Of a stretch of DNA of 64,000 nt, positions 16,758-25,373 are shown piece after piece. The notes under the pieces were generated by a model that searched no databases, was not told where the DNA came from, and saw only the letters and a list, made by a program, of their open reading frames with translations. The DNA lies in NCBI RefSeq assembly GCF_041080675.1, contig NZ_CP163520.1, forward strand, positions 5,766,001-5,830,000, in the 5' to 3' direction. Made by a program: the position numbers and the translations under genes. Within the stretch, counting starts at the first letter, position 1. Each line of letters starts with the position of its first letter. Origin of the DNA: Streptomyces sp. cg36. GTDB taxonomy: Bacteria; Actinomycetota; Actinomycetes; Streptomycetales; Streptomycetaceae.

Positions 16758-16973
16758 TCAGCCCCCCTGGACGGCGGTCAGGACCTCGACGCGGTCGCCG
16801 TGGCCGAGCGTGGTCGCGGCCCACTCGCCGCGCGGCACGACCGTCTCGTTGACGGCGGCGGCGACCCCGGCGGGCGCGGGCGTCAGGGTGGCGACGAGGG
16901 CGGCGAGGGTGGTGCCCGCGGCGAGGTCGCGCGCCTCGCCGTTCACGGAGACGGTCGTCGGGGAGGCGGTCAT
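16758..16973 (-). CDS. thiS: Sulfur carrier protein ThiS
   Basis: 71 residues of the ubiquitin-like fold ending in the essential GlyGly (TAVQGG) that is adenylated and thiocarboxylated. It carries sulfur to ThiG. The start overlaps the thiO stop (ATGA). No thiF is in this window. Confidence 0.96.
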   Translation of the reverse strand: MTASPTTVSVNGEARDLAAGTTLAALVATLTPAPAGVAAAVNETVVPRGEWAATTLGHGDRVEVLTAVQGG

Positions 16974-18166
16974 ACGGGCAGCTCCTGCGGTACGGACTCC
17001 GCCGGGGCGGAGGTGAAGCGGCGGGGGGTGAAGGGGCGGGCCTCGGCGGGCAGTTCGCCGGTGGCCAGGACGTGCGCCAGGACGTCGCCGGTCACCGGTG
17101 TGAGCAGCACCCCGTTGCGGTAGTGGCCGGTGGCCAGATGGAGGCCGGGCAGCGCGGTCGGGCCGAGCAGCGGCGCGTTGTCGGGGGAGGCGGGGCGCAG
17201 CCCGGCGCGGGTCTCGGTGAGCGGCAGCTCGGTGATGCCGGGCACCAGCTCGTGCGCGTCGCGCAGCAGCTCGTACACCCCGCCCGCGGTGACGGTGGTG
17301 TCCCAGCCCAGCTCCTCGCTGGTCGCGCCGACGACGAGTTCGCCGCTGGCGCGCGGCACCAGGTAGACGTGGCTGCCCCGGACCACCGCGCGCACCGTGC
17401 GGGACAAGAAGGGGGCGTAGGCGGGCGGCACGGTCAGCCGCAGCACCTGGCCCTTGACCGGCCGCACCGGCGGCAGCAGCTCGGGCGGGACGCCCGCGAG
17501 CCGGCCGCTGAGGCTGCCGCCCGCGAGCACGACCTGCCCGGCGGCGAGGGCGGTGCCGTCGTCCAGCACCGCGCCGGTGGCCCGCCCGCGGACCACCGAG
17601 AGCCGTTCGGCCCAGCGGCGGTGGAACCGCACACCGGCCCGCTCACAGGCGGTGACCAGGGCCTTCGCCAGGCGGCGCGGGTCGATCTGGTGGTCGCCGT
17701 CGACCCGGAGCCCGCCGCGCACCCCGGGGGCCAGCATCGGTTCCAGCCGACGGCACTCGCGGCCGGTCAGCCACTGCGAGTCGAGGCCGGAGCGCTGCTG
17801 GAGGGCGTGCAGTTCGCGCAGGTGGGCGCGGTCGTCGGCGTCCAGGGCCACCGCGAGGGTGCCGCAGGCGCGGTAGCCGGTCGCCGTTCCGGCCGCCTGC
17901 TCCAGCTCGGCCACGAAGTCCGGATAGCGCCGGGCGGAGGCCAGGTTGAGGCCGAGCAGCGTCTCCTCGCCGTAGTGCAGTTCGGTGACGGCGGCGAGCA
18001 TGCCGGCCGCCACCTGGGCGGCCCCGCCGCCCGGTTCGGGGTCGGCGAGCGCGGTGCGCAGACCGCGCTGCGCGGCGCGCCAGGCCGTGACGAGGCCGAT
18101 GATGCCGCCTCCCACCACCAGTACGTCCGCCCCCGGGGGATGTGTCCCGTCCTGGGATGAATGCAT
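16970..18166 (-). CDS. thiO: Glycine oxidase
   Basis: 398 residues of the DAO-family flavoprotein that oxidises glycine to dehydroglycine for thiazole formation. FAD-binding DVLVVGGGIIGLVTAW near the N-terminus, PVKGQVLRL midway and the C-terminal GLRPASPDNAPLLGPT plus GHYRNGVLL are hallmarks. It is the first gene of thiO-thiS-thiG and follows a TPP riboswitch whose 3' end adjoins the Shine-Dalgarno-like GAGGGG. Confidence 0.95.
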   Translation of the reverse strand: MHSSQDGTHPPGADVLVVGGGIIGLVTAWRAAQRGLRTALADPEPGGGAAQVAAGMLAAVTELHYGEETLLGLNLASARRYPDFVAELEQAAGTATGYRACGTLAVALDADDRAHLRELHALQQRSGLDSQWLTGRECRRLEPMLAPGVRGGLRVDGDHQIDPRRLAKALVTACERAGVRFHRRWAERLSVVRGRATGAVLDDGTALAAGQVVLAGGSLSGRLAGVPPELLPPVRPVKGQVLRLTVPPAYAPFLSRTVRAVVRGSHVYLVPRASGELVVGATSEELGWDTTVTAGGVYELLRDAHELVPGITELPLTETRAGLRPASPDNAPLLGPTALPGLHLATGHYRNGVLLTPVTGDVLAHVLATGELPAEARPFTPRRFTSAPAESVPQELPV

Positions 18167-18180
18167 GGGCGTCCAGCCCC

Positions 18181-18270
18181 TCCCTTCGCCGGCATGACCC
18201 GGATCAGGTTCGTACGGTCGGAGGCCGCTGCAGCCTCCCTCTCAGCCCGGTGCGTCCGGGCTCCCGCGAG
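18181..18270 (-). ncRNA. TPP (THI-element) riboswitch controlling thiO-thiS-thiG
   Basis: Read on the minus strand, the consensus pieces appear in order: GGGAGCCCGG, then CCGGGCTGAGAGGG, then ACCTGATCCGGGTCATGCCG followed by GCGAAGGGA. CTGAGA and ACCTGATC...GCGAAGGGA are the pyrimidine- and pyrophosphate-sensing cores. It ends 14 bp before the thiO ATG, next to the ribosome-binding region, so thiamine pyrophosphate probably blocks translation. Confidence 0.95.
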
Positions 18271-18340
18271 TGCTTGTACGTGCGCCAGGCTAACGCGTGA
18301 CCGGTTTCCTGACGAACAGTCAGATGTTTATGGTGATCGG

Positions 18341-19561
18341 GTGAGCGAAAAGCAGACGCATTCGGAACAGCGGCACGTGGTCGTCGTCGGCGCGGGCATG
18401 GCCGGGGTGCAGACCGCGGTGGCCCTGCGCGAACAGGGCTTCCCCGGCCGGATCACCCTCATCGGCGCCGAGCCCCACCAGCCGTACGACCGGCCCCCGC
18501 TCTCCAAGGCGGTGCTGCTCGGCAAGGCCGAGGGCTCGGCCTTCGAGGTGGACTTCGAGGGGCTCGGGGTCGAGCTGCGGCTGGGCCGCAGCGCGCTGGG
18601 CGTACGCGCGCGTGAGCACGAGGTCGACACCGAGGCCGGACCGGTCCGCTACGACACCCTGGTGATCGCCTCCGGCGCCGAACCGATCACCCTGCCCGGC
18701 GCCTCGGAGATGCCGGACGTCCATCTGCTGCGCACCCTGGACGACGCCGGACGGCTGCGCGCGGTCCTGGGCGCCCAGCGCCGGGTCGTGGTCGTCGGGG
18801 CGGGCTGGATCGGCGCCGAGTTCGCCACCGCCGCGCGCGAGGCGGGCTGCGCGGTCACCGTCGTCGAGGCGGCGGACCGGCCGCTGGCCGGGGCGCTGCC
18901 CGCCGAGGTCACCGCGCCGATGGCCCACTGGTACGCGGAGAGTGGCGCCGAACTGCTCACCCGCGCGCGCGTGGCGGCCCTGGAGCCCGGCGCCGTGGTG
19001 CTCGCCGATGGCCGACGGCTGCCCGCCGACGCGGTCGTGGTGGGCATCGGCGCCCGCCCCACCACCGACTGGCTGGAGGGCGCCGGCATCGAGCGCGGCC
19101 CGGAGGGCGCCATCACCGCCGACGACCGGCTGCGCACCTCGCTCCCCGACGTCTACGCGGTCGGCGACTGCGCCTCCTTCCCCTCGGGAAGGTACGGGGA
19201 GCGGCTGCTCATCCACCACTGGGACAACGCGCTCCAGGGGCCGCGCACGGTCGCCGCCGACATCGTCGGCGAGGCGGTGCGCCCGTACGACCCGGTGCCC
19301 TACTTCTGGTCCGAGCAGTTCGGCAGGTTCGTGCAGTACGTCGGCCACCACGGCGGCGCCGACCGGCTGCTGTGGCGGGGCGAGCCCTCCGGCGCCGCCT
19401 GGACGGTGTGCTGGCTGCGCGAGGGGGTGCTGGTCGCCCTGCTGGCGGTCGGCCGGCCGCGCGATCTGGCGCAGGGCCGCAAGCTCATCGAGGCCGGTGC
19501 GCGGCTGGATCCGGTCCGCGCGGCCGACCCCTCCGTGCCCCTCAAGACCGCGGTCGGCTGA
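18341..19561 (+). CDS. FAD-dependent pyridine nucleotide-disulfide oxidoreductase (ferredoxin reductase-like)
   Basis: 406 residues from GTG 18341. First dinucleotide-binding loop VVVGAGMAGVQTA (FAD), second VVVGAGWIGAEFA (NAD(P)H), and VYAVGDCAS for the FAD phosphate contact. The C-terminal reductase domain includes PVPYFWSEQFG, typical of rubredoxin/ferredoxin reductases of oxygenase systems. An upstream in-frame extension runs into the riboswitch region and is rejected. No clear Shine-Dalgarno; TATGGT at 18329-18334 could serve a leaderless start. The gene diverges from thiO. Redox partner unknown. Confidence 0.9.
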   Translation: MSEKQTHSEQRHVVVVGAGMAGVQTAVALREQGFPGRITLIGAEPHQPYDRPPLSKAVLLGKAEGSAFEVDFEGLGVELRLGRSALGVRAREHEVDTEAGPVRYDTLVIASGAEPITLPGASEMPDVHLLRTLDDAGRLRAVLGAQRRVVVVGAGWIGAEFATAAREAGCAVTVVEAADRPLAGALPAEVTAPMAHWYAESGAELLTRARVAALEPGAVVLADGRRLPADAVVVGIGARPTTDWLEGAGIERGPEGAITADDRLRTSLPDVYAVGDCASFPSGRYGERLLIHHWDNALQGPRTVAADIVGEAVRPYDPVPYFWSEQFGRFVQYVGHHGGADRLLWRGEPSGAAWTVCWLREGVLVALLAVGRPRDLAQGRKLIEAGARLDPVRAADPSVPLKTAVG

Positions 19562-19604
19562 GCTCCGGCTACCGAGTGTCAGTCCGGGATGGCACGCTTG
19601 TCCC

Positions 19605-19970
19605 GTGACCGAGATTGACGCAAAAACCGATGCTCTCGTCCCCGCCTGGCTCCACCTCCCCGACATCGCCGAAATGCTCGATGTCGAGGTGACGCGCGTG
19701 CGGCAGCTGGTGAAGGAGGGCCAGCTGATCGCCGTGCGCCGCGGTGAGAACCGGACGCTGCAGGTGCCCGCCGCCTTCATCGACGGCGACAAGGTGGTGA
19801 AGGGCCTCACCGGCACCCTCACCCTGCTGCGGGACGACGGCTACTCCGACCAGGAAATGCTGGAGTGGCTCTTCACCCCCGACCCGACCCTGCCCGGCAC
19901 CCCCGCGCAGGCACTGAGCGAGAATCGCGGCACGGAGGTGAAGCGCCGCGCTCAGGCGCTCGCCGTCTGA
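19605..19970 (+). CDS. Rv2175c-like DNA-binding protein
   Basis: 121 residues from GTG 19605. The N-terminal winged helix-turn-helix (LHLPDIAEMLDVEVTRVRQL, then GQLIAVRRGENRTLQVP) and the C-terminal TLTLLRDDGYSDQEMLEWLF match the Rv2175c family. In M. tuberculosis Rv2175c is phosphorylated by PknL, a neighbouring Ser/Thr kinase. Here a PASTA kinase, metF and the dcw cluster lie nearby, echoing that region. DNA target unknown. A long upstream frame overlapping the reductase gene is a shadow. Confidence 0.85.
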   Translation: MTEIDAKTDALVPAWLHLPDIAEMLDVEVTRVRQLVKEGQLIAVRRGENRTLQVPAAFIDGDKVVKGLTGTLTLLRDDGYSDQEMLEWLFTPDPTLPGTPAQALSENRGTEVKRRAQALAV

Positions 19971-20044
19971 CCTGATCGCCGACAGTGGGGCACGGACCGG
20001 ACCGGCCGGTCCGTGCCCGCACCGGACCCAACGGGGGACCCGCC

Positions 20045-20701
20045 ATGCCCACGGCCAGAGAGCAGCTCGCCGACGCCCGGCTCTACCTGTGCACCGACGC
20101 GCGCAGGCGCCAGGGCGACCTGCCCGCCTTCCTGGACGCGGTGCTGTCCTCCGGCGTGGACATCGTCCAGCTGCGGGACAAGGGCATGGAGGCCGCCGAG
20201 GAGCTGGCGCACCTGGCCGTCCTCGCCGACGCCTGCCGCCGCCACGGAAAGCTGCTCGCGGTCAACGACCGGGCGGACGTGGCCCACGCCGCCGGCGCCG
20301 ACGTGCTGCACCTGGGCCAGGGCGACCTGCCGGTCCCGGCCGCCCGCGCGATCCTCGGCGACGAGGTCCTGATCGGCCGTTCCACGCACTCGGAGGCGGA
20401 GGCCGAGGCCGCCGCCGCCGAGCCGGGCGTGGACTACTTCTGCACCGGCCCCTGCTGGCCGACCCCCACCAAGCCGGGCCGCCACGCCCCGGGCCTGGAC
20501 CTGGTGCGCCACACGGCCGCCCTCGCCACCCCCCGCCCCTGGTTCGCCATCGGCGGCATCGACGCGGCCAACCTGGACCAGGTCCTGGACGCGGGAGCGG
20601 ACCGGATCGTGGTCGTGCGCGCGATCACCGAGGCCGACGACCCGGCGGCGGCGACGGCGAACCTGGCGAAGCGCGTGCGTGAACGCGCGATGGCCCGCTA
20701 G
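20045..20701 (+). CDS. thiE: Thiamine-phosphate synthase
   Basis: 218 residues from ATG 20045. Joins hydroxymethylpyrimidine diphosphate and thiazole phosphate into thiamine phosphate. Motifs [55 protein letters not shown] and PWFAIGGID cover the diphosphate and thiazole sites. GGGGGA precedes the start. It stands apart from thiO-thiS-thiG but in the same 5-kb region; no TPP riboswitch was seen directly before it. Confidence 0.95.
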   Translation: MPTAREQLADARLYLCTDARRRQGDLPAFLDAVLSSGVDIVQLRDKGMEAAEELAHLAVLADACRRHGKLLAVNDRADVAHAAGADVLHLGQGDLPVPAARAILGDEVLIGRSTHSEAEAEAAAAEPGVDYFCTGPCWPTPTKPGRHAPGLDLVRHTAALATPRPWFAIGGIDAANLDQVLDAGADRIVVVRAITEADDPAAATANLAKRVRERAMAR

Positions 20702-20762
20702 CGGGCCGCTGTCCGAGGGGTGGACAAGAGTCCGGCAATCAAGACAAATTGTTCCACCCGTC

Positions 20763-20791
20763 TTGGGGGACCGGCACGGCGTGGCTAACCT
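20763..20791 (+). promoter_or_regulatory. metF promoter for a leaderless transcript
   Basis: TTGGGG (20763-20768), a 17-bp spacer, and TAACCT (20786-20791) end 6 bases before the metF ATG. The spacing puts transcription start at the ATG itself. No Shine-Dalgarno is present upstream of metF. Confidence 0.65.
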
Positions 20792-20797
20792 GCCACT

Positions 20798-21715
20798 ATG
20801 GCCCTTGGCACTGCTTCCACCAGGACACATCGCGCGCGCACCGTGCGCGAGATGCTGGAGACCGGTGAGACGACGTACTCGTTCGAGTTCTGGGCGCCCA
20901 AGACCGAGAAGGGCGAGCGGAACCTCTGGAACGCGCTGCGCCGGGTGGAGGCCGTCGCTCCGAGTTTCGTCTCCGTCACCTACGGCGCGGGCGGCTCCAC
21001 CCGCTCGGGCACGGTCAAGGCGACCGAGCAGATCGCGGCCGACTCGACCCTGACCCCGGTGGCCCACCTCACGGCGGTCGGCCACTCGGTCGCCGAGCTG
21101 CGCAACATGGTCGGGCAGTACGCCGACGCGGACATCCGCAACATCCTCGCGGTCCGCGGCGACCCGCCCGGCGACCCGATGGGTGACTGGGTCAAGCACC
21201 CCGAGGGTGTCACCTATGCGGCGGATCTGGTCCAGCTGATCAAGGAGTCCGGGGACTTCTGCGTCGGCGTCGCCGCCTTCCCCGAGATGCATCCGCGCTC
21301 GGCCGACTGGGACGCCGACGTACGCCACTTCGTCGACAAGTGCCGGGCGGGCGCGGACTACGCGATCACCCAGATGTTCTTCCGCCCCGAGAGCTATCTG
21401 CGGCTGCGCGACCGGGTGGCCGAGGCCGGGTGCACGACCCCGATCATCCCCGAAGTCATGCCCGTCACCAGCGTGAAGCAGCTGGAACGGCTGCCCCAGC
21501 TCAGCAACGCCGTCTTCCCGCCCGAGCTGAAAGAACGGATCCTCGCCGTCAAGGACGATCCGGCCGCTGTACGCTCCATTGGCATCGAGTTCGCCACGGA
21601 GTTCTGCGCGCGGCTGCTCGCCGATGGCGTACCCGGGTTGCACTTCATTACCCTCAACAACTCCACGGCGACGCTCGAGATCTACGAGAATCTGGGTCTG
21701 CACCAGCAGCCCTGA
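20798..21715 (+). CDS. metF: 5,10-methylenetetrahydrofolate reductase
   Basis: 305 residues. Reduces methylenetetrahydrofolate to 5-methyltetrahydrofolate for methionine synthesis; flavoprotein TIM barrel. The catalytic Glu segment is [15 protein letters not shown], with [45 protein letters not shown] and AITQMFF following in family order. The ATG is adjacent to a -10 element with no ribosome-binding site, consistent with leaderless translation. Confidence 0.96.
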   Translation: MALGTASTRTHRARTVREMLETGETTYSFEFWAPKTEKGERNLWNALRRVEAVAPSFVSVTYGAGGSTRSGTVKATEQIAADSTLTPVAHLTAVGHSVAELRNMVGQYADADIRNILAVRGDPPGDPMGDWVKHPEGVTYAADLVQLIKESGDFCVGVAAFPEMHPRSADWDADVRHFVDKCRAGADYAITQMFFRPESYLRLRDRVAEAGCTTPIIPEVMPVTSVKQLERLPQLSNAVFPPELKERILAVKDDPAAVRSIGIEFATEFCARLLADGVPGLHFITLNNSTATLEIYENLGLHQQP

Positions 21716-21784
21716 TCAGTCGCATATGGCGTACTGGCCGGCCGTCCCGCCAAGGGGGCGGCGGCCGTTGGGAGAGGGGCGTAC

Positions 21785-22645
21785 ATGGGCTGGGCGGTCC
21801 TCTACATCGCGTTCGGCGTCGTCGCGCTCTGGCTGCTCGGCGAAGTGCTCCTGCAGTACAAGGCGCGGCTGCGCTGGCGGCTGCTGGCCTTCGCGGGCTT
21901 CATGGGCGTGGTCCTCGGCGTCCTGCTGCCCTCGGTCTTCGTGATCGTCCTGGGCGCCCTCGCCTTCGCCGTCGGCCAGACGTACGTCACCCTCTCCTTC
22001 CGCCGGGGCTTCTCCACCGGCTGGTCGGTCGGCGGGCGGCCGGGCGCCAGCCGCAGGCGCCGCGCGGGCGCCAAGGCGGCCCCGGTCCAGGACCCGGTGC
22101 TCCAGGTCTCCGACATGCAGTACGAGGCGGAGGGCGCGGCCGAGCGCGACGCCGACGACGTGCTGGGCTCCGGGAGCGGGCACTCGACCGGCGCCCAGGC
22201 GTCCGGCCCGGTCCACGAGCCGCTGCCACTGCCCGACGAGACCGGCCAGTACGGCATGTACACCGAGAGCGCCCACACCGGCGTCCAGCAGCCCTACGGC
22301 GAGTACGACGCCGGCGGCCAGCAGTACGCCGACCCGTACGCGGGCCAGTACGGCTACGGCGCGGACACCGGGCAGCAGCAGTACGCCGCCTACTCCGACC
22401 CGTACATCGGCAGCGGCACCACCCAGGCGTACGGCTACGACACCTACACCGCGCCCCAGCAGCCCTACGGCGACGCCTACGCCCAGCAGTACGGCATGGA
22501 CACCCCGCCCGGGGGCGTCTGGGTGCCGCAGCAGCGCGACGGCGAGCAGCGCCCGTACGGCGGCGAGGAGCAGAACGGGCCGTACCCGCGCAACGGCGAA
22601 TACGGCCCGGGCCACACCAACGAGCAGCAGCCCTACCGCTACTGA
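21785..22645 (+). CDS. Membrane protein with Gln/Tyr/Gly-rich C-terminal tail, unknown function
   Basis: 286 residues. Two hydrophobic helices occupy about 1-70 (LYIAFGVVALWLLGEVLL; AGFMGVVLGVLLPSVFVIVL). A basic stretch RRRRAGAKAA follows, then about 140 residues of low-complexity sequence rich in QQPYG, YGYG and DPY units. The tail is probably cytoplasmic and disordered. The start has GGGAGAGG upstream. No functional family recognised; a membrane-anchored disordered protein with a prion-like composition is a fair description. Confidence 0.85.
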   Translation: MGWAVLYIAFGVVALWLLGEVLLQYKARLRWRLLAFAGFMGVVLGVLLPSVFVIVLGALAFAVGQTYVTLSFRRGFSTGWSVGGRPGASRRRRAGAKAAPVQDPVLQVSDMQYEAEGAAERDADDVLGSGSGHSTGAQASGPVHEPLPLPDETGQYGMYTESAHTGVQQPYGEYDAGGQQYADPYAGQYGYGADTGQQQYAAYSDPYIGSGTTQAYGYDTYTAPQQPYGDAYAQQYGMDTPPGGVWVPQQRDGEQRPYGGEEQNGPYPRNGEYGPGHTNEQQPYRY

Positions 22646-22703
22646 GCCCCGGTCACCGCAGCCCGGCGGCGCGAGCGCGGCGCCCGCCCCGGCCACGGGC
22701 TGC

Positions 22704-24236
22704 TCACTGCGAGCCGCGGAAGTCGTCGCCCTCCACGATCAGACCGCTGACCAGCGCGCCCGACATCCCGGCGTGGGCCAGCCCGCCGCCCGGGTGCGCC
22801 CAGCCGCCCGCCAGATACAGGCCCGGCAGCCGCGTGAGGTTGCCCGGGTGCAGCTGGCGCGCACCGGCCCCGGCGAGCGAGGGCGCCGGGACCGAGCCGC
22901 CCAGGGCGCCGGTCTCGGCCTCCGTGTCGGCCGGGGTGCGCACCACCCGCCACAGGATCCGCTCGCGCAGCCCCGGCAGCGCCGCACCGGCGGCCTCCAC
23001 CAGCGCGTCCGCGTACCCCTCGCGGACCTCGGGGTCGGTCCAGTCGACCGGGCCCTGGGGGGCCACCGTCGCCGTCAGGGTGACCGCCTCGTGGCCGTCG
23101 TCCGGACGGGTCGCCGGGTCGTCGGGGCGCAGCACCGTGACCGTGGGCCGTATCGAGGGGCGGCGGGTGGTGAAGACGTCGGCGGCTTCCCGCGCCGGGT
23201 CGGGGGAGTGGACCACCGTGCGGTGCACCGCGTCCGCCGGGCGCCCGCCGCGCAGGGCGAGCAGCACCGTGAAGCGGCCCGGCGCCATCGCGTCGGCCGG
23301 GCGCACATCGCCCTCCTGCCACGGCTCGCGCTCGCGCAGCGGGCCGGATCCGGCGCGGGGCTGGGCGCCCAGGACCACCGAATCGGCCTCGGCCACCGAA
23401 CCCGCGGCCGGGGAGGTGCCCGCGGCGAGCTCCACCCCCGCCGCGCGGCCGTCCTTCTCGACGACGCGCACCACCTCGGCGTCGAAGACGAACGTCACCC
23501 GGCGCGCGAGACACCGCTCGTACACCGCGCGCGCCAGCTCCCGCATGCCACCGCGCACGTACCAACTGCCGAAGGTCTGCTCCAGGTAGGGGAGCAGGGC
23601 CGCGCTCGCCGGGGCCGTGCGCGGGTCCAGGCCCTCCGCCAGCGCGTGGCTCGTCAGGAGCGCGGCGAGGCGGGGGTCGCCCAGCTCCCAGGCGCCGACC
23701 TCGGCGAGCGTGGCCGCCTGCCGGGGCGCGCGCAGCAGCCGGCGCTGTCTGGGCGCCGGGTACGGATCGCGGGCCAGCACCTGCCAGTCGGGCCACAGCG
23801 GCTCTTCCAGGAGCGGGCGGCGCGAGCGGTCCCAGGCGTCCCGCGCGCGCCCCAGGAAGTCGCCCCACTTCTCGCCCGCGCCCGCGCCGAGGGCCGCGTC
23901 GAGCGCCGAGACGACGCCCGCGCGCGAGGCGTTGGGCAGCGAGAGGGCCGTGCCGTCGGCGAAGAGGTGGCGCGCGGCGGGGTCGGTCGGGATGAGCTCG
24001 ACGCGGTCCTCCAGCGGCTCCTTGCCGGTCTTGAGGAACAGGTCCCGGTAGACCGCGGGCAGGCGCAGCAGACCGGGGCCGGTGTCGAAGACGAAGCCGT
24101 CCCTCTCGTACCGCCCCAGCGCTCCGCCGTACGTCGACGCGCGCTCGTACACCGTCACCCGGTGGCCTGCCACGGCCAGCCGGGCGGCAGTCGCCATGGC
24201 GCCCATCCCGGCGCCGATCACCGCAATCCGTGCCAT
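22704..24236 (-). CDS. Phytoene desaturase-like FAD-dependent oxidoreductase
   Basis: 510 residues. N-terminal FAD loop AVIGAGMGAMATAARLA and the motif TYGGALGRYERDGFVFDTGP are typical of the CrtI/amine-oxidase superfamily, and the C-terminal GLYLAGGWAHPGGGLAHAGMSGALVSGLI is the family's conserved end. The ATG at 24236 gives a complete FAD-binding N-terminus; the longer open frame is an artefact. No carotenoid synthesis genes are near, so the substrate is open: a prenyl or lipid compound is possible. Confidence 0.88.
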   Translation of the reverse strand: MARIAVIGAGMGAMATAARLAVAGHRVTVYERASTYGGALGRYERDGFVFDTGPGLLRLPAVYRDLFLKTGKEPLEDRVELIPTDPAARHLFADGTALSLPNASRAGVVSALDAALGAGAGEKWGDFLGRARDAWDRSRRPLLEEPLWPDWQVLARDPYPAPRQRRLLRAPRQAATLAEVGAWELGDPRLAALLTSHALAEGLDPRTAPASAALLPYLEQTFGSWYVRGGMRELARAVYERCLARRVTFVFDAEVVRVVEKDGRAAGVELAAGTSPAAGSVAEADSVVLGAQPRAGSGPLREREPWQEGDVRPADAMAPGRFTVLLALRGGRPADAVHRTVVHSPDPAREAADVFTTRRPSIRPTVTVLRPDDPATRPDDGHEAVTLTATVAPQGPVDWTDPEVREGYADALVEAAGAALPGLRERILWRVVRTPADTEAETGALGGSVPAPSLAGAGARQLHPGNLTRLPGLYLAGGWAHPGGGLAHAGMSGALVSGLIVEGDDFRGSQ

Positions 24237-24289
24237 GGCGACGACTTTATCCGCCGCCTCCGACAACGCCGGGTCCTGGGCCTTGCGCC

Positions 24290-24907
24290 CTACTCCCGGG
24301 GGTGCGGCGCCCTGGCCGCGGCCAGCCGCTTCTCCTCGCGGCGCTGGGCTCGGCGGCGCCGGAAGCGGCGGATCCGGCTCCACAGGAAGACCAGTATCAG
24401 CACGCCCAGCACCAGCAGCACGGCCGCGATCACCGCCGCCGCCAGCGGATGGAAGATCGCGAAACTGATGATCCCGGCGACGCCCAGGTCCTCGGCCGTG
24501 CTCAGCGCGATGTTGCTGAACGGCTCGGGCGAGGCGTTCACCGCCATCCGCGTACCGGCCTTCACCAGATGGCTGGTCAGCGCCGTGGAGCCGCCGATCG
24601 CGCCCGCCGCCAGATCGGAGAGCGAGCCGCTCTGCCCGGCCAGCAGCGCGCCCACCACGGCGCCCGCGACCGGCCGGATCACCGTGTGCACGGAGTCCCA
24701 GACCGAGTCGACGTACGGGATCTTGTCGGCGACGGCCTCGCAGAGGAAGAGCACCCCGGCGGCGATCAGCACGTCCGGCCGCTGGAGCGCGTCGGGCACC
24801 TGGTCGCTGACGCCGGTGGCACCGAAGACGCCGAGCAGCAGGACCACGGCGTAGGCGTTGACCCCGCTGGCCCAGCCGCTGGTGAAGACGAGGGGAAGAA
24901 CACTCAC
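24290..24907 (-). CDS. DUF4126 membrane protein
   Basis: 205 residues from GTG 24907, giving MSVLPLVFTSGWASG, the typical start of this family, with CGGAG 6-10 bases upstream; a longer start at 24958 is possible. Several hydrophobic helices (VLLLGVFGATG, AVVGALLAGQSG, AAVIAAVLLVLGVLILVFLW) and a basic C-terminus RRFRRRRAQRREEKR indicate an inner-membrane protein with a cytoplasmic tail. The conserved motif PYVDSVWDSVHTVIRPV is diagnostic. Function unknown. Confidence 0.85.
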   Translation of the reverse strand: MSVLPLVFTSGWASGVNAYAVVLLLGVFGATGVSDQVPDALQRPDVLIAAGVLFLCEAVADKIPYVDSVWDSVHTVIRPVAGAVVGALLAGQSGSLSDLAAGAIGGSTALTSHLVKAGTRMAVNASPEPFSNIALSTAEDLGVAGIISFAIFHPLAAAVIAAVLLVLGVLILVFLWSRIRRFRRRRAQRREEKRLAAARAPHPRE

Positions 24908-24940
24908 AGTGGCTCCGACCAGCGGAAACATCGGGTTGGC

Positions 24941-24960
24941 ATGTGCTGATTCCAGCACAT
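24941..24960. promoter_or_regulatory. 8-bp inverted repeat upstream of the DUF4126 gene
   Basis: ATGTGCTG and CAGCACAT separated by 4 bases form a perfect palindrome 34 bp before the GTG at 24907. Operator-like; the regulator is not identifiable. Confidence 0.55.
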
Positions 24961-25177
24961 CCGGGCATGGCTCGCGCGGCTCTGGCCCTTGTCCCGGTAG
25001 GCGTCGGGGATGCAGGGGCGCGTCCAGCTTTCCAGGAACAGGAAAGGCCCCCGACCGCGAACGATCAGTCCCCGCGACGACGCGCGCAACTCCCGCCGGT
25101 CAAGACGAGAGGGCTACGGACACGGACGTGATCGTCGCCACTCCGAACTTCCCCCCGCCGGGGTTGAGCACTTCGGC

Positions 25178-25195
25178 CTGAGTATCCGTACTCAG
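25178..25195 (+). promoter_or_regulatory. MacR-like operator palindrome
   Basis: CTGAGTATCCGTACTCAG is a perfect 7-bp inverted repeat with a 4-base centre. It contains TGAGTATCCGTACTCA, one base from the TGAGTACNNGTACTCA operator I recall for MacR. It ends 8 bp before ATG 25204, with AGAGGACGAG in between. Confidence 0.55.
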
Positions 25196-25203
25196 AGGAC
25201 GAG

Positions 25204-25329
25204 ATGAGTAGTCGCACGGATGGGCTCCCGCCCCCGCTGCCGGGAGAGTGGAGCACACGGAGGGGGCAGACGCGTCCGGACCGCCGACACGGGGCGGCGG
25301 AACGGCGCGGCTCCCCCCTCCCAACGGGG
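25204..25329 (+). pseudogene. Possible remnant of a MacR-target gene (5' end only)
   Basis: ATG 25204 has a good ribosome-binding site (GAGGAC) and opens with MSSRTDGLPPPLPGEW, then drifts into Arg-rich sequence with no membrane helix and runs antisense into the TetR gene as far as 25671. Only the first ~40 codons precede the terminator at 25330. I read it as the truncated start of a lost gene, or as a chance frame. The end coordinate given is the last base before the hairpin, not a stop codon. Confidence 0.3.
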
Positions 25330-25366
25330 TACGCGCGCGTGGCACATCGACGGCCACGCGCGCGTA
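25330..25366 (-). terminator. Terminator of the ABC/YhgE/TetR operon
   Basis: Perfect 14-bp stem (25330-25343 with 25353-25366), 9-base loop, beginning 7 bp after the TetR stop on the minus strand. Confidence 0.8.
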
Positions 25367-25373
25367 GCGCGTC

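Larger units (their letters stand above)
24908..25373. other. Intergenic region with orphan operator and gene remnant
   Basis: The 466 bp contain two palindromes (24941-24960 and 25178-25195), a possible short reading frame from ATG 25204, and the TetR-operon terminator at 25330-25366. Between about 24965 and 25170 no supported feature was found. Confidence 0.6.
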
